Shown: piece by piece, positions 45,428-54,331 of the stretch
Numbering within the stretch: position 1 is the stretch's first letter
Layout of the letters: each line of letters opens with the position of its first letter
The notes under the pieces: model-generated
Told to the model about the DNA's origin: nothing
What the model saw: the letters and a program-made list of their open reading frames with translations, nothing else
Database searches by the model: none
From: Ignavibacteriota bacterium
GTDB lineage: Bacteria; Bacteroidota; Ignavibacteria; UBA10030; SZUA-254
Direction of reading: 5' to 3'
Length of the DNA stretch: 64,000 nt
Assembly (NCBI GenBank): GCA_025358305.1
Contig: JANYJZ010000005.1
Coordinates: 1-64,000, forward strand
Translations under genes and position numbers: made by a program

Positions 45428-47413
45428 TTACGGGATCTGGGCGAGCATGTTCTTCGCGTCCCGGTTCGACGGGTCGATCTGCACGGCGATCTGGAGGTTC
45501 AGTTTCGCTTTGGCAATGTCGCCCAGTTTGCCGTACGATGAACCGAGAAAGTACCGGAGTACGGAGACCTCCTTGGGGTGCATCTTCTCCCGGCCCTCGG
45601 ACTCGCGCGCGATCGTGCGCTCGAACTCTGCGATGGCGAGATCGGTCTTACCGGCCTCGTAGTCGAGCATCCCGAGCCGGACGTGCGCATAGGGCGAGTC
45701 CTCGGCGTCGATCGCCTGGCGGTACATCGCTCCGGCGCTGTCGGCCAAGCCGGCGAGCTGATATGCATCCCCCATCATCATCCAGGAGTAATAGGAATAG
45801 GGGACAACGCTCGCGACCGAACGGTACTCGGCGATCGCGGCGTCATAGTTCTTTTCCGCCAGGAACTTCCCAGCAAGTTCGAAATGGGCTTCGGACCAGA
45901 TGATCTTCTTCCGCGCGTACCGCTCCACGACGGAGCGCAAGGCGCTGTCGGCCGGAGCGGGAGGGATCGCTTGGGACACGCAGTGGAACGGCCACCTGCC
46001 CGTGAGGTCCCTGATCCGTTCGTTGGCCACCTCCAGGTCGAAGGGCGTCACAGTCGCATTGCGCCGGACGGCGTCGTCGGTTGCACTCGCCCACCGGTAA
46101 GCGTCAGCGCCCGCGAGGATGCCGTTCGCCCCCAGTGCTGATGCGAAGGTCTTCGCCAGGAGAAGATAGCCGTTGAAATTGGGGTGGAGGTGCTCCATCA
46201 TGAGATTGGAGCCGACGAGCCCCCCGGGGGATGCGGCGGCAAACGCACTGTCCGCGTCAGCGACCGGCGTCGAGAGGTCGCGGCAGACGGTGCGGATAAC
46301 GCCGTTGAACTCCCCGCTTGCCCGGAACCGCAGGGCGTCGTCGTCTCTCGCCCGTTCGAACTCCGACCGGGCACCGAGGGTGTCCCCGAGTGCCGCGAGG
46401 CATTGCGCGAGGCGGAAATGGGAATCGGCTTGGAGCGTATCGAGGGCGACCGCGAGTCGAAGGTCGGACGCAGCTTCGGCGAGCGCTCCGCGGCCGCGCG
46501 CATCGGCGGCCGACCGGACGAGCGCATTCCATCGGCCGCGCGCCTCCTCGGGTGTGGAAGGCGAGAACGACGGCTGGAACGGTTCCTGGTCGCGGATATT
46601 GCTTGCGAGCGTGCTGACGACGATGGGAACGTCGCGCGCGCGCGCGACCCCGATGATCTCGCGGAGGTTCGCTTCGAAGGTCTCCCGCGCGAGAAGATAT
46701 TCTGTGCTTCCGTACGGGATCGTTTTGTCGTGCGCGAGGACCTCCATGAGGGAGGCGTCCCGCGGCGCTGCCGTCTGTCCCTTGGCGTTCGATGAGAGGG
46801 CGATGACGTTCTTCAGCAGCTGCACGACCTTCACCGTGCGCAGACGCAGAACGAGTTTCGTGAGGGTCCGGTTCCTCCCGAAGGACTCCGAAGAAGCGAC
46901 ACCGAGGGCTCCGTAAAACTCGTTGTGGCCGACATAGACGACGAATGCGTCAGGCTCATACCGGGCGAGTTCGCCGATGCAGTCCAGGACGGTGAAGCTG
47001 TTGACGGCGGACATCGCCGCGTTCACCACCTCGATCTTGTACTGCGGCAGGAGCATCTGAAGCCGTGTCTGGAGGAGGCGGGAGGGGGTGGCGGCGTAGT
47101 CGAACGGGAACCCCGCCATCGTGGATTCCCCCAGGAGGAAGATCCGCTTCGTGTTCGGCTGTTTGTGCAGTTCGAAAAGCTCGTCGTAGAGTTCGGGGAC
47201 CGCGATCCCCGCTTGGGAGAAGTACCGCTTCCCTGCCGCAGTGTTGAGAGTGTACCAATCGCGGCCGAACGCGTGGGTCGTCAAGACGAGGTCGAGATCG
47301 TCGCCATAGTGCGCGAGGCGCAGCGCTCCTTCCAGGGCCAGGAGAAACACGAACGGAAGGAGGAGCATGATGCTCCAGAAGAGTATTCTTCTTCCGGGAG
47401 AGAGCGGCTCCAT
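45428..47413 (-). CDS. Membrane-anchored SGNH/GDSL hydrolase with TPR repeats (paralogue 2)
   Basis: 661 residues from the ATG at 47413 (a GTG at 47443 is an alternative). One N-terminal helix (ILFWSIMLLLPFVFLLALEGAL) is followed by SGNH blocks FLLGESTMAGFPFDYAA (Ser near 97), VVNAAMSAVNSFTV, VGHNEFYGALGVASSESF and MEHLHPNFNGYLLLAK. The C-terminal half carries TPR repeats (SYYSWMMMGDAYQLAGLADSAGAMYRQAI). It shares the full layout of the protein at 34276-36228. It is the last gene of a minus-strand unit with the carbamoyltransferase, SxtJ-like and DUF5989 genes, so it may act on the same carbohydrate or envelope substrate. Confidence 0.87.
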   Translation of the reverse strand: MEPLSPGRRILFWSIMLLLPFVFLLALEGALRLAHYGDDLDLVLTTHAFGRDWYTLNTAAGKRYFSQAGIAVPELYDELFELHKQPNTKRIFLLGESTMAGFPFDYAATPSRLLQTRLQMLLPQYKIEVVNAAMSAVNSFTVLDCIGELARYEPDAFVVYVGHNEFYGALGVASSESFGRNRTLTKLVLRLRTVKVVQLLKNVIALSSNAKGQTAAPRDASLMEVLAHDKTIPYGSTEYLLARETFEANLREIIGVARARDVPIVVSTLASNIRDQEPFQPSFSPSTPEEARGRWNALVRSAADARGRGALAEAASDLRLAVALDTLQADSHFRLAQCLAALGDTLGARSEFERARDDDALRFRASGEFNGVIRTVCRDLSTPVADADSAFAAASPGGLVGSNLMMEHLHPNFNGYLLLAKTFASALGANGILAGADAYRWASATDDAVRRNATVTPFDLEVANERIRDLTGRWPFHCVSQAIPPAPADSALRSVVERYARKKIIWSEAHFELAGKFLAEKNYDAAIAEYRSVASVVPYSYYSWMMMGDAYQLAGLADSAGAMYRQAIDAEDSPYAHVRLGMLDYEAGKTDLAIAEFERTIARESEGREKMHPKEVSVLRYFLGSSYGKLGDIAKAKLNLQIAVQIDPSNRDAKNMLAQIP

Positions 47414-47451
47414 GGCCTTCGATGCTTTTGGCGTACGTCCCACGATCGAGG

Positions 47452-47619
47452 TCAGAAGAGCGTGTAGATGAACGGCGCGAGCGCCGACCCTTGGGTCAGG
47501 ACGAGGAGCCAGCCGAGGAGGACGAGGAGGATGAGAATGGGGCCGAGCCACCATTTCTTCCGCACCCGCATGAACTGCCAGAGCTGCCCGAAAAACGATA
47601 TCTGTTCGCGAACCTTCAT
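47452..47619 (-). CDS. DUF5989 small membrane protein (SxtK-like)
   Basis: 55 residues: a basic amphipathic start (MKVREQISFFGQLWQFMRVRKKWW) followed by one membrane helix (LGPILILLVLLGWLLVLTQG) and a short tail. This matches the DUF5989 family, which is regularly found beside SxtJ-like and carbamoyltransferase genes. GAAAGGAACGCC precedes the ATG. It is too short for a function to be read from sequence, and a structural role at the membrane is only a guess. The gene starts 20 bases after the SxtJ-like stop. Confidence 0.85.
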   Translation of the reverse strand: MKVREQISFFGQLWQFMRVRKKWWLGPILILLVLLGWLLVLTQGSALAPFIYTLF

Positions 47620-47639
47620 TGGCGTTCCTTTCGTTTCAA

Positions 47640-48053
47640 TTAGAAGATCTGCTCGTAGCGCTCCCGGCCGCGTTCGGGACCTGACCGGCGCACCCAGTAG
47701 GTCGTTGCCTTCGGCTCGATCTTCAATCCCAGGACATCCTTTCGCGCGGCCCGCAGGAAAAGGCCGATCGGCGTCATGACGAGGTAGAAGAGGATGCCGA
47801 GAAGGACGCGCGTGTTGAGCCATGCCAGCGCCGAGCCGAACGTCATCCAGACGACGTAGAATGGCCGCAAGGCCGGGGGCATCGCAACGCGGAGGACGAG
47901 GAAGATCCCGGATGCAGTGAGTGCGGCCGGCCACGCCGGCGACCCCCTCCAGAAGAGGAGCGCGGTCACCACCGACATGACGGCGAAGAAGAGAGTCCCG
48001 AAGCGCTCCAGGTCCTTGCGTGATGCTGAAAGATGTTGTTTGAGGTCGAGCAT
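47640..48053 (-). CDS. SxtJ-family membrane protein
   Basis: 137 residues from the ATG at 48053; the longer frame lies inside the carbamoyltransferase gene. A charged N-terminus (MLDLKQHLSASRKDLERFG) is followed by three or so hydrophobic segments and a C-terminal basic region (KIEPKATTYWVRRSGPERGRERYEQIF). This is the SxtJ layout known from saxitoxin clusters and from many unrelated genomes next to carbamoyltransferases. Function is not established. Its start overlaps the carbamoyltransferase stop (TGATG), which suggests coupled translation. Confidence 0.87.
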   Translation of the reverse strand: MLDLKQHLSASRKDLERFGTLFFAVMSVVTALLFWRGSPAWPAALTASGIFLVLRVAMPPALRPFYVVWMTFGSALAWLNTRVLLGILFYLVMTPIGLFLRAARKDVLGLKIEPKATTYWVRRSGPERGRERYEQIF

Positions 48054-49870
48054 CAGTCGAGTTCGTATTCTTTCTGCCAGGCTGAGCCTTCTTTCGCCGG
48101 CTCCTGGGCGCTCTTCGCCAGGAGGAAGCTCCCGAGGACGAGATAATCCATGTTCGTGCGCATGAAGCACGCATAGGCTTCCTCCGGGCGGCAGACGATC
48201 GGCTCGCCGCGGACGTTGAACGAGGTGTTGATGATCACCGGACAGCCGGTGAGGCGCTCGAACTCGCACAAGAGCTCATGGTAGAGCGGGTTGTCATCGG
48301 GATGCACGGTCTGGACGCGGGCGGAATAGTCGACGTGCGTCACTGCCGGGATCTCCGAGCGCACAATATTGAGTTTGTCGATGCCGAAGAGACGGTCTTC
48401 GTCGGGGGTCATCGGCCGGCGACGTTCTTCGGCGACGGGTGCGACCAAGAGCATGTACGGGCTTTCGCCCGCAAGGCCAAACCACTCCGACGCCCGCTCC
48501 GCGAGCACCGACGGCGCGAACGGCCGGAAGGACTCCCGGAACTTGATCTTGACATTCATGACCGCCTGCATCGCGGGCGACCGGGCATCGCCGAGGATGC
48601 TTCTGGCGCCGAGGGCTCTCGGACCGAATTCCATTCTCCCCTGGAACCAGCCGACGACCTGTTCCCGGGCGAGGAGCTCAGCGACGGCGGGTGCAAGCGT
48701 TCCCCGGGTCAGGCGCTCGAAGGGAATGCCTTCGGAGGTGAGGAACGCTTCGATCTCCTGGTCGCCGAACGAGGGCCCGAGGTACGACCCCTTCTGCGTG
48801 TCACGCGCGCCGCCGGCCGTGCGCGGGTGTCCGAGGTAGGAGTGCCAGACCGAGAGGGCGGCGCCGAGGGCGCCTCCGGCGTCGCCGGAGGCCGGCTGGA
48901 TCCAGATCCGTTCGAACGGGCCCTCGCGCAGAATCCGGCCGTTGCCGACGCAGTTCAGCGCGACGCCGCCTGCCAGGACGAGGTGCTTCTCGCCCGTGAC
49001 CGCGTGAACATGCCGCGCCATCCGGAGCATGATCTCTTCGGTGACCTCCTGGAGGGACCGCGCAAGATTCATCTCGCGCTGGGTCAGGGGTGATTCTGGG
49101 ATCCGGGGCGGGCCGTCGAAGAGCGCGTCAAAGGCGGGGCTCGTCATCGTGAGCCCGGCGCAGTAGTTGAAGTAGCGCATGTCCATCCGGAACGAGCCGT
49201 CGGGCTTCAAATCGATGAGGTGGTCGAGTATGGCGCGCACGTAGACCGGTTCGCCGTACGGCGCGAGGCCCATGACCTTGTATTCCGCCGAGTTCACCTT
49301 GAACCCGGTGAAATACGTGAAGGCCGAATAGAGGAGCCCGAGGGAATGGGGGAAGTTCAACTCGGAGTGAATGTCGATCGTGTTCCCGCGGCCGACACCG
49401 AACGTCGTTGTCGCCCATTCCCCGACACCGTCGATCGTCAGGAAGGCGGCGGACTCGAATGGTGACGGGAAGAATGCGGAGGCCGCGTGCGACTCGTGGT
49501 GTTCGGTGAACAGGACGGGCCCGTCGTACGACAGGTTCTTTCTGATCACGGAGGGGATCCAGAGCTTTTCCTTCATCCAGAGCGGGATGGCCATCATGAA
49601 GGGGCGGATGCCGGCAGGCGCGAACGCCAGCGAGGTCTGGAGGATGCGTTCGAACTTCATGAGAGGCTTGTCGTAGAAGACGACGTAATCAACCTCTGCC
49701 ATGGTGAGAGAGGCCTCCCGGAGGCAGTACTCGATCGCGTGCGTGGGGAAGCCGGCATCATGCTTTTTCCGGGAAAAACGCTCTTCCTGAGCGGCAGCGA
49801 CGATCGCGCCGTCCCGGACCAGGGCCGCGGCGGAGTCGTGATAGAAGCACGATATCCCGAGAATGGTCAT
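48053..49870 (-). CDS. NodU/SxtI-type carbamoyltransferase
   Basis: 605 residues from the ATG at 49870 (MTILGISCFYHDSAAALV, the family N-terminus). The further upstream frame to 50128 covers the promoter region and a tRNA and is rejected. Motifs include FTEHHESHAASAFFPSPF, FLTIDGVGEWATTT, LVLAGGVALNCVGNGRI and the C-terminal YrdC-like/HypF-like carbamoylation domain with VVGWFQGRMEFGPRALGARSIL. The enzyme transfers carbamoyl from carbamoyl phosphate to a hydroxyl on a sugar or metabolite. Substrate unknown. It leads a four-gene unit with SxtJ-like, DUF5989 and SGNH genes. Confidence 0.93.
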   Translation of the reverse strand: MTILGISCFYHDSAAALVRDGAIVAAAQEERFSRKKHDAGFPTHAIEYCLREASLTMAEVDYVVFYDKPLMKFERILQTSLAFAPAGIRPFMMAIPLWMKEKLWIPSVIRKNLSYDGPVLFTEHHESHAASAFFPSPFESAAFLTIDGVGEWATTTFGVGRGNTIDIHSELNFPHSLGLLYSAFTYFTGFKVNSAEYKVMGLAPYGEPVYVRAILDHLIDLKPDGSFRMDMRYFNYCAGLTMTSPAFDALFDGPPRIPESPLTQREMNLARSLQEVTEEIMLRMARHVHAVTGEKHLVLAGGVALNCVGNGRILREGPFERIWIQPASGDAGGALGAALSVWHSYLGHPRTAGGARDTQKGSYLGPSFGDQEIEAFLTSEGIPFERLTRGTLAPAVAELLAREQVVGWFQGRMEFGPRALGARSILGDARSPAMQAVMNVKIKFRESFRPFAPSVLAERASEWFGLAGESPYMLLVAPVAEERRRPMTPDEDRLFGIDKLNIVRSEIPAVTHVDYSARVQTVHPDDNPLYHELLCEFERLTGCPVIINTSFNVRGEPIVCRPEEAYACFMRTNMDYLVLGSFLLAKSAQEPAKEGSAWQKEYELD

Positions 49871-50034
49871 CGGCTGGATCTCGCCTCGTCGGTTAATACG
49901 CGTTCGTTCATGCACTCCTGTGTCTGAAGGATCCAGCGTAAATATACGCAATAATTTTTTCATTTTGGAACCCTTCGCTGGCCCGACGCCGGGCGAGCGC
50001 ACCCCCCGTAGAGAAAAAAAACCGAGCGGATATT

Positions 50035-50063
50035 TTGAAAAGAACGATTTTATTTTGTATATT
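50035..50063 (+). promoter_or_regulatory. Promoter for the tRNA-Lys/tRNA-Leu unit
   Basis: TTGAAA and TATATT with a 17-base spacer. The extended form TATATTTGG also fits the Bacteroidota TAnnTTTG motif, with a TTTG about 20 bases upstream. The start point would be about 30 bases before tRNA-Lys. Confidence 0.7.
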
Positions 50064-50101
50064 TGGCACGTCGTTGAAAATCCCCCTGGCCGTGGTAATA
50101 G

Positions 50102-50174
50102 GAGCCCGTAGCTCAGCTGGTAGAGCAACGCCCTTTTAAGGCGTGGGTCGTGCGTTCGAGTCGCACCGGGCTCA
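50102..50174 (+). tRNA. tRNA-Lys (TTT anticodon)
   Basis: The full cloverleaf is visible: acceptor GAGCCCG/CGGGCTC with discriminator A, D stem GCTC/GAGC, anticodon stem ACGCC/GGCGT with loop CTTTTAA (anticodon TTT), and T stem GTGCG/CGCAC with loop TTCGAGT. No CCA is encoded. Confidence 0.97.
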
Positions 50175-50270
50175 CATGGGTTCCGCTTGCGGGAAATGGG
50201 AATGACACCGACAAATCTGCGTCAAAAGCCGATATTCACGAGGTTCGGCGTTTGGCCGGAACAAACACCT

Positions 50271-50354
50271 GCGCGAGTGGTGAAATTGGCAGACACACCA
50301 TCTTGAGGGGGTGGCACCCGAAAGGGTATGCGAGTTCAAGTCTCGCCTCGCGCA
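50271..50354 (+). tRNA. tRNA-Leu (GAG anticodon)
   Basis: The cloverleaf has acceptor GCGCGAG/CTCGCGC with discriminator A, anticodon stem CCATC/GGTGG with loop TTGAGGG (anticodon GAG), a class II long variable arm (ACCC GAAA GGGT) and T stem GCGAG/CTCGC. No CCA is encoded. It lies 96 bases after tRNA-Lys and probably shares its promoter. Confidence 0.97.
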
Positions 50355-50403
50355 CTAGCGTTGCAAGAAAATCCTTGACTTTTACTGGAATTGGGCATAT
50401 CTT

Positions 50404-50835
50404 ATGCCAATCGACGTGAAGCTCTTACTGCAACATATCGTCCTGGTCCTCGCCCTCTGTCTCGGCTTCGTGACTCTCGCCTCCGCAGAGATCATCAAGT
50501 CAGGCTCATTCCAAGCGAGCAGCGACGGCGCGAACATCACCATCCGCTGGATCTCCGACGATGAGACCGGCATCGCCTACTACGAGCTCACGCGCCGGTC
50601 TTCGACTGACGGCCTGTTCACCCCCGTCACGACGCTCGAGCCGAAAGGCTCATCCCTTTACGAGTTTATCGACTACTCCGCGTTCCTCAAAGCGACGACG
50701 CTGTATCAGTACCAAGTCGTCGTGCACTTCAAGGACGCATCCAGAACTCCCCAGATCTACGGTCCGCTGACGGTGACGCACACGGTCTCCGCCGTCCGCA
50801 GGACGTGGGGGAGCATCAAATCGATGTTCCGGTGA
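50404..50835 (+). CDS. Small exported fibronectin-III-like protein
   Basis: 143 residues with a signal peptide (LLLQHIVLVLALCLGFVTLASA). The remaining ~115 residues look like one fibronectin type III-like beta-sandwich (ITIRWISDDETGIAYYELTRRS, YEFIDYSAFLKATTLYQYQVVV) and a short basic C-terminus. A GTG at 50419 would give a more typical signal peptide start (MKLLLQH); neither start has a clear ribosome binding site. No T9SS tail or enzymatic motif is seen. The role is unknown. A strong terminator follows at 50875-50912. Confidence 0.75.
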   Translation: MPIDVKLLLQHIVLVLALCLGFVTLASAEIIKSGSFQASSDGANITIRWISDDETGIAYYELTRRSSTDGLFTPVTTLEPKGSSLYEFIDYSAFLKATTLYQYQVVVHFKDASRTPQIYGPLTVTHTVSAVRRTWGSIKSMFR

Positions 50836-50874
50836 TGGACCTGCAGTAGCATGCCGAACATGAGCCGTCTGTGC

Positions 50875-50912
50875 AAGAGCGAAGCGTTCCTCTCGCTCTT
50901 TTTTTATTTTAT
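50875..50912 (+). terminator. Intrinsic terminator before maf
   Basis: An 8-bp stem (AAGAGCGA at 50875-50882 with TCGCTCTT at 50893-50900) and a 10-base loop are followed by TTTTTATTTTAT. This is a textbook rho-independent terminator. It ends only about 9 bases before the maf ATG, so the maf promoter must overlap it or maf relies on readthrough. Confidence 0.88.
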
Positions 50913-50920
50913 AGGAGCGC

Positions 50921-51529
50921 ATGCAGTCCCTCTTCGGTGAGAAGAAGATCATCCTCGCATCGCAGTCCCCGCGGAGACAGGCGCTGCTGCGGCAGCTCGG
51001 CCTGGCGTTCGACGTCGTGCCAAGCGACGTTGACGAGGAGAATCACAGCGGGTCCAGCCCAGAGGACCTCGTGCGAAGCCTCTCGTTGCAAAAGGCGGCT
51101 CACGTCGCGGCGCGGTTCTCCGACGCACTCGTGATCGGCGCCGATACGGTCGTCGTGCTCGACGGGAAGATCCTCGGCAAGCCGAAGACTCCGGACGAGG
51201 CGGTAGCGATGCTCTCCGCCCTCAGCGCCAGAGCGCATCTCGTCTACACGGGCTTCACCATCGTTGACCGGCCGAGCGACCGATCGATCACCGAAGTGGA
51301 GACGACACGGGTGCGCTTCCGCAGGCTCGGCCGTGAGGAGATCCTCGCGTACGTCCGGTCCGGCTCGCCGATGGACAAGGCCGGGGGGTACGGGATTCAG
51401 GATGACTATGGCGCGGTCTTCGTCGACCGGATCGAAGGATGTTTCTATAATGTCGTTGGCTTTCCGCTTGCGCGCTTCTACTGCGCGATGCAGGCATTCT
51501 ACACTGACGGTACCTCAAGAAGGGAATGA
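50921..51529 (+). CDS. maf: Maf-family nucleoside triphosphate pyrophosphatase
   Basis: 202 residues. The Maf/YhdE fold is shown by [18 protein letters not shown] (substrate loop), [29 protein letters not shown] (catalytic Asp) and [37 protein letters not shown]. These enzymes hydrolyse dTTP, UTP or modified nucleotides to monophosphates and help keep aberrant nucleotides out of nucleic acids. GGAGCGC lies before the ATG. The stop overlaps the next gene by 4 bases, so the B12-binding gene is co-transcribed. Confidence 0.95.
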   Translation: MQSLFGEKKIILASQSPRRQALLRQLGLAFDVVPSDVDEENHSGSSPEDLVRSLSLQKAAHVAARFSDALVIGADTVVVLDGKILGKPKTPDEAVAMLSALSARAHLVYTGFTIVDRPSDRSITEVETTRVRFRRLGREEILAYVRSGSPMDKAGGYGIQDDYGAVFVDRIEGCFYNVVGFPLARFYCAMQAFYTDGTSRRE

Positions 51530-51939
51530 GCATGGATCGGAAGATCAGGGTCTTGATAGCGAAGGTCGGTCTCGACGGCCACGACCGTGGAGCGAAGGTC
51601 ATCGCAGCCGCATTGCGGGACGCGGGTATGGAGGTCATTTACACCGGGCTACGCAAGACGCCGGAGATGGTGGTCGAAGCGGCCCTCCAGGAGGACGTCG
51701 ACGCGATCGGTGTCAGCCTCCTGAGCGGGGCGCACATGACGGTCTTCCCGCGCATCCTCGACCTCATGAAGAAGAAGGGGGTCTCAGGCGTCCTTCTCTT
51801 CGGCGGGGGGATCATACCGGCGGAGGATATCACGACGCTCAAATCCATGGGCGTGGGAGAGCTCTTCACTCCCGGCGCGTCGACCATCGACATCGCGGCG
51901 TACGTGAAGTCCTGGGCGGCAGCGCGCGCGGTCGCCTAG
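51526..51939 (+). CDS. Stand-alone cobalamin-binding domain (methylmalonyl-CoA mutase small-subunit type)
   Basis: 137 residues forming a single B12-binding Rossmann domain: DGHDRGAK holds the DxHxxG base-off ligand signature (Asp17, His19, Gly22), with [17 protein letters not shown] and [23 protein letters not shown]. This corresponds to the C-terminal domain of methylmalonyl-CoA mutase or the separate small subunit of two-part acyl-CoA mutases. The catalytic large subunit is not in the window. The ATGA overlap with maf implies co-transcription, and the convergent polymerase gene ends 9 bases downstream. Confidence 0.92.
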   Translation: MSMDRKIRVLIAKVGLDGHDRGAKVIAAALRDAGMEVIYTGLRKTPEMVVEAALQEDVDAIGVSLLSGAHMTVFPRILDLMKKKGVSGVLLFGGGIIPAEDITTLKSMGVGELFTPGASTIDIAAYVKSWAAARAVA

Positions 51940-51948
51940 GGGGGCGGG

Positions 51949-54318
51949 TCATTCGTCGTCTCCCGGCTCCTCGAGCCAGATGCGCGGTTCGTCCGGATCA
52001 GGTTCCGCTGGCGCCGTCCGTTCCAGCCGCACGGTGAGGATCTCGATCCCGTCCGGGCTGAACGGAAAGAGGTCGTCCATCGAGAAGATCGCCCGAAAGT
52101 CCTGCGGCTGGAAGAAGACCTCGAATTTCTTTGCGAGTTCCTGCAGCCGCTTCTGATAGAACGCCACGTTCTCGTCGGGGAGCGTCGGGTCCCACTCCTC
52201 CGCCAACTTGCAGTTCTCAAAACCCTTCACGCTCGCATCGCTTCCCGTGATGTAGTACGACACGCGGTCCCCCGGCTTCCAGCTGAGCCCCGAGGCGAGC
52301 GCCACCTCGTAACTCGCCGTCTTGTTCCTCTCCCCTCGCTCGAGTGATTCCGCATAGGCGAGCGAGCCTTCCCGAAGCGTTTCCGTTCTTGCGAAATCCG
52401 CGACCGTGAGCCGGTGTTCCGCGATGTCGGTCCAGAGGCTCACGAAGAGGCTGTGGAGCGCCGCGATGTTCCTGTTGAGGAGCGCGTCGATGCACTGCGC
52501 GACGAAATGGCGTCCGAATTTCTCCAGGCTCCGGGAGGTCAGAGAGGAGCCCTTCATGGAGATCTTGTTGTCGTACCCGAGGAGCGCGTAGTTCTTCTTC
52601 TTATAGCTCAGCATGGCCTTATACCGGCCGTTGAGGGCGAGACGGATCCCCTCCGGGAGCTCGCGCGCGATCAGGGGCACGAACGCCTCCTCCTTTTCCT
52701 CGACGCCGCGGATGGTGTCGGGGGGCGAGAAGAAGATCCCGTCCGTGTCGACCTGAATGACCGCGCCGCGCCGCGAGCCGATCGCCTCGATGAGCCGGCG
52801 GAGGTGCGCCTGGCCCGTCATTGTGACGCGGTCCGCCTGTTCGATGTCGTTGAAGAGGGCGCGGTTGTATCCGAGGTAGCCGTAGAAGGAATTGATGAGG
52901 ATCTTGAAGCTGGACTGGAGGGCGTCGAGTTTCGCCCGGTTTGCCGGGTCGGCCTCCGCCTTCATGGCCCGTTTCGCGTCGAGGCGCATCGCGGTGAGCC
53001 GCGTCAGGAGATGGGTGAAGACGCCGATCGATTCGGTGCGCGGAGCGATGCCGTCGGTGATCATGATGGAAGGGTAGAGCGATTCGACGTCCACGTCGAC
53101 GACATGCTCCACGATACCCGTGATGAAGATGTCGGTATATCCTCCGGTCGTCTGGAGGCCTCGCGAGGGGGACGGGACGCTCTGTTTCTGCCGGACGTAC
53201 TCCCGGAGGAGGAGGGTCTCGATCTTTGCGGCGGAGCCCGCCCGGGCGAGCGCCCCGAAGTTCATCGGTACCATCTGGGAGAGGTAGAAATACGGCGGCG
53301 AGAGGAGCTCGCTGAGCTTCCCCGTCTCGTAGACGTCGTCCATGGCATATCGGATAAGGAGATCGGGCTCGTTGTCCCAATACCATGAGATCTTTTCCCC
53401 GGCGACGTAAATGCGGTCCTGGCGTGCAAACCCGAAGTGTTGGGCCGCGTATTTGAGGCCGTAGCTCTCGAGGGTCCGCTTCGAGACGTCGTAGGCCTGG
53501 AGGAGGAGCCACGTGTCGATGACGTGCCGACCGCCGACCTCGGCGCTCGTGACATCGACGGCGCGGTCGGCGAAGGCCGTGCGCGTCTCGAATGACCGGA
53601 ACGTCGAGCCGTCGCGGCCGACCGCAAAATCGACGCCGTGAAGTTCGCATCGCTTGAGGATGTAGGGGAGGTCAAAATTGAAGATGTTATGACCCTCGAT
53701 GACATCCGGGTCGCGTTCGCGGATGGTACGGACGACCTCTTCGAGGAGCTCTTTCTCGGCGAACTCCCGTCCGTGGATCGCCCGGGAGAATCCGCGGTTG
53801 TCGGAGAGGGCCACGACGATGATGCGGTCCTCGACCCGGTTCGCATTGCTGAAGCGGTGGCCGTGTCCCGTGTATGTCTCGATATCGAGCTGCATCCGGT
53901 GGAGCTCCTCGAAGGCCATCCCTTTGAAGAGTGTCCGTCCGCTCTGGAGGAGGAACTGGCCGACGGGGTCCGTTCGGACGTGGAGCCAGGGGAGCTCCGC
54001 GTACGACTCGATCTTCGGCGCGGCGGTCTGATTGTGCCTGTCGATGAGGAACCGGATGGCCTCCCACATCTCGTTCCAGCGCGGGAATGCGCAGAGGTAC
54101 CGGAACGCGTTCGACCCCGAGAGTTCCTTCACCCAGTGCTTCCCGCGGTACCCTGCGAGGAGCGAGGCGTCGGTGAGGAAGAAGAAGGGGTAGAAGTCGG
54201 CGTCCTCCCAGATAACAGAATCCGCCGTGCGGGAATAGACCCGCATGGCGGATTCTTGCTGCTGGTGAACGGCGACGATGCGTTCCTGGGTGTTCGCTCC
54301 AAAAAGGACCGGGTCCAT
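51949..54318 (-). CDS. Family B DNA polymerase (Pol II-like)
   Basis: 789 residues. The 3'-5' exonuclease is present: motif I LDIETYTG (Asp145, Glu147) and motif II EGHNIFNFDLPYIL. Polymerase motifs are A in DVDVESLYPSIMI, B in KILINSFYGYLGYNRAL and C in VIQVDTDGIFF, all with the catalytic Asps. Both proofreading and synthesis should therefore work. Length matches E. coli Pol II (polB), which acts in repair and replication restart. It is convergent with the maf unit and shares its strand with the slipin/NfeD genes. The partial polymerase at 1-430 is clearly a different sequence. Confidence 0.94.
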   Translation of the reverse strand: MDPVLFGANTQERIVAVHQQQESAMRVYSRTADSVIWEDADFYPFFFLTDASLLAGYRGKHWVKELSGSNAFRYLCAFPRWNEMWEAIRFLIDRHNQTAAPKIESYAELPWLHVRTDPVGQFLLQSGRTLFKGMAFEELHRMQLDIETYTGHGHRFSNANRVEDRIIVVALSDNRGFSRAIHGREFAEKELLEEVVRTIRERDPDVIEGHNIFNFDLPYILKRCELHGVDFAVGRDGSTFRSFETRTAFADRAVDVTSAEVGGRHVIDTWLLLQAYDVSKRTLESYGLKYAAQHFGFARQDRIYVAGEKISWYWDNEPDLLIRYAMDDVYETGKLSELLSPPYFYLSQMVPMNFGALARAGSAAKIETLLLREYVRQKQSVPSPSRGLQTTGGYTDIFITGIVEHVVDVDVESLYPSIMITDGIAPRTESIGVFTHLLTRLTAMRLDAKRAMKAEADPANRAKLDALQSSFKILINSFYGYLGYNRALFNDIEQADRVTMTGQAHLRRLIEAIGSRRGAVIQVDTDGIFFSPPDTIRGVEEKEEAFVPLIARELPEGIRLALNGRYKAMLSYKKKNYALLGYDNKISMKGSSLTSRSLEKFGRHFVAQCIDALLNRNIAALHSLFVSLWTDIAEHRLTVADFARTETLREGSLAYAESLERGERNKTASYEVALASGLSWKPGDRVSYYITGSDASVKGFENCKLAEEWDPTLPDENVAFYQKRLQELAKKFEVFFQPQDFRAIFSMDDLFPFSPDGIEILTVRLERTAPAEPDPDEPRIWLEEPGDDE

Positions 54319-54331
54319 CCGCCGCCGTCGA

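Noticed and set aside
49871-50128. N-terminal extension of the carbamoyltransferase
   Set aside because: The extension crosses tRNA-Lys and an AT-rich promoter area; family members begin at MTILGISCFYHDSA.
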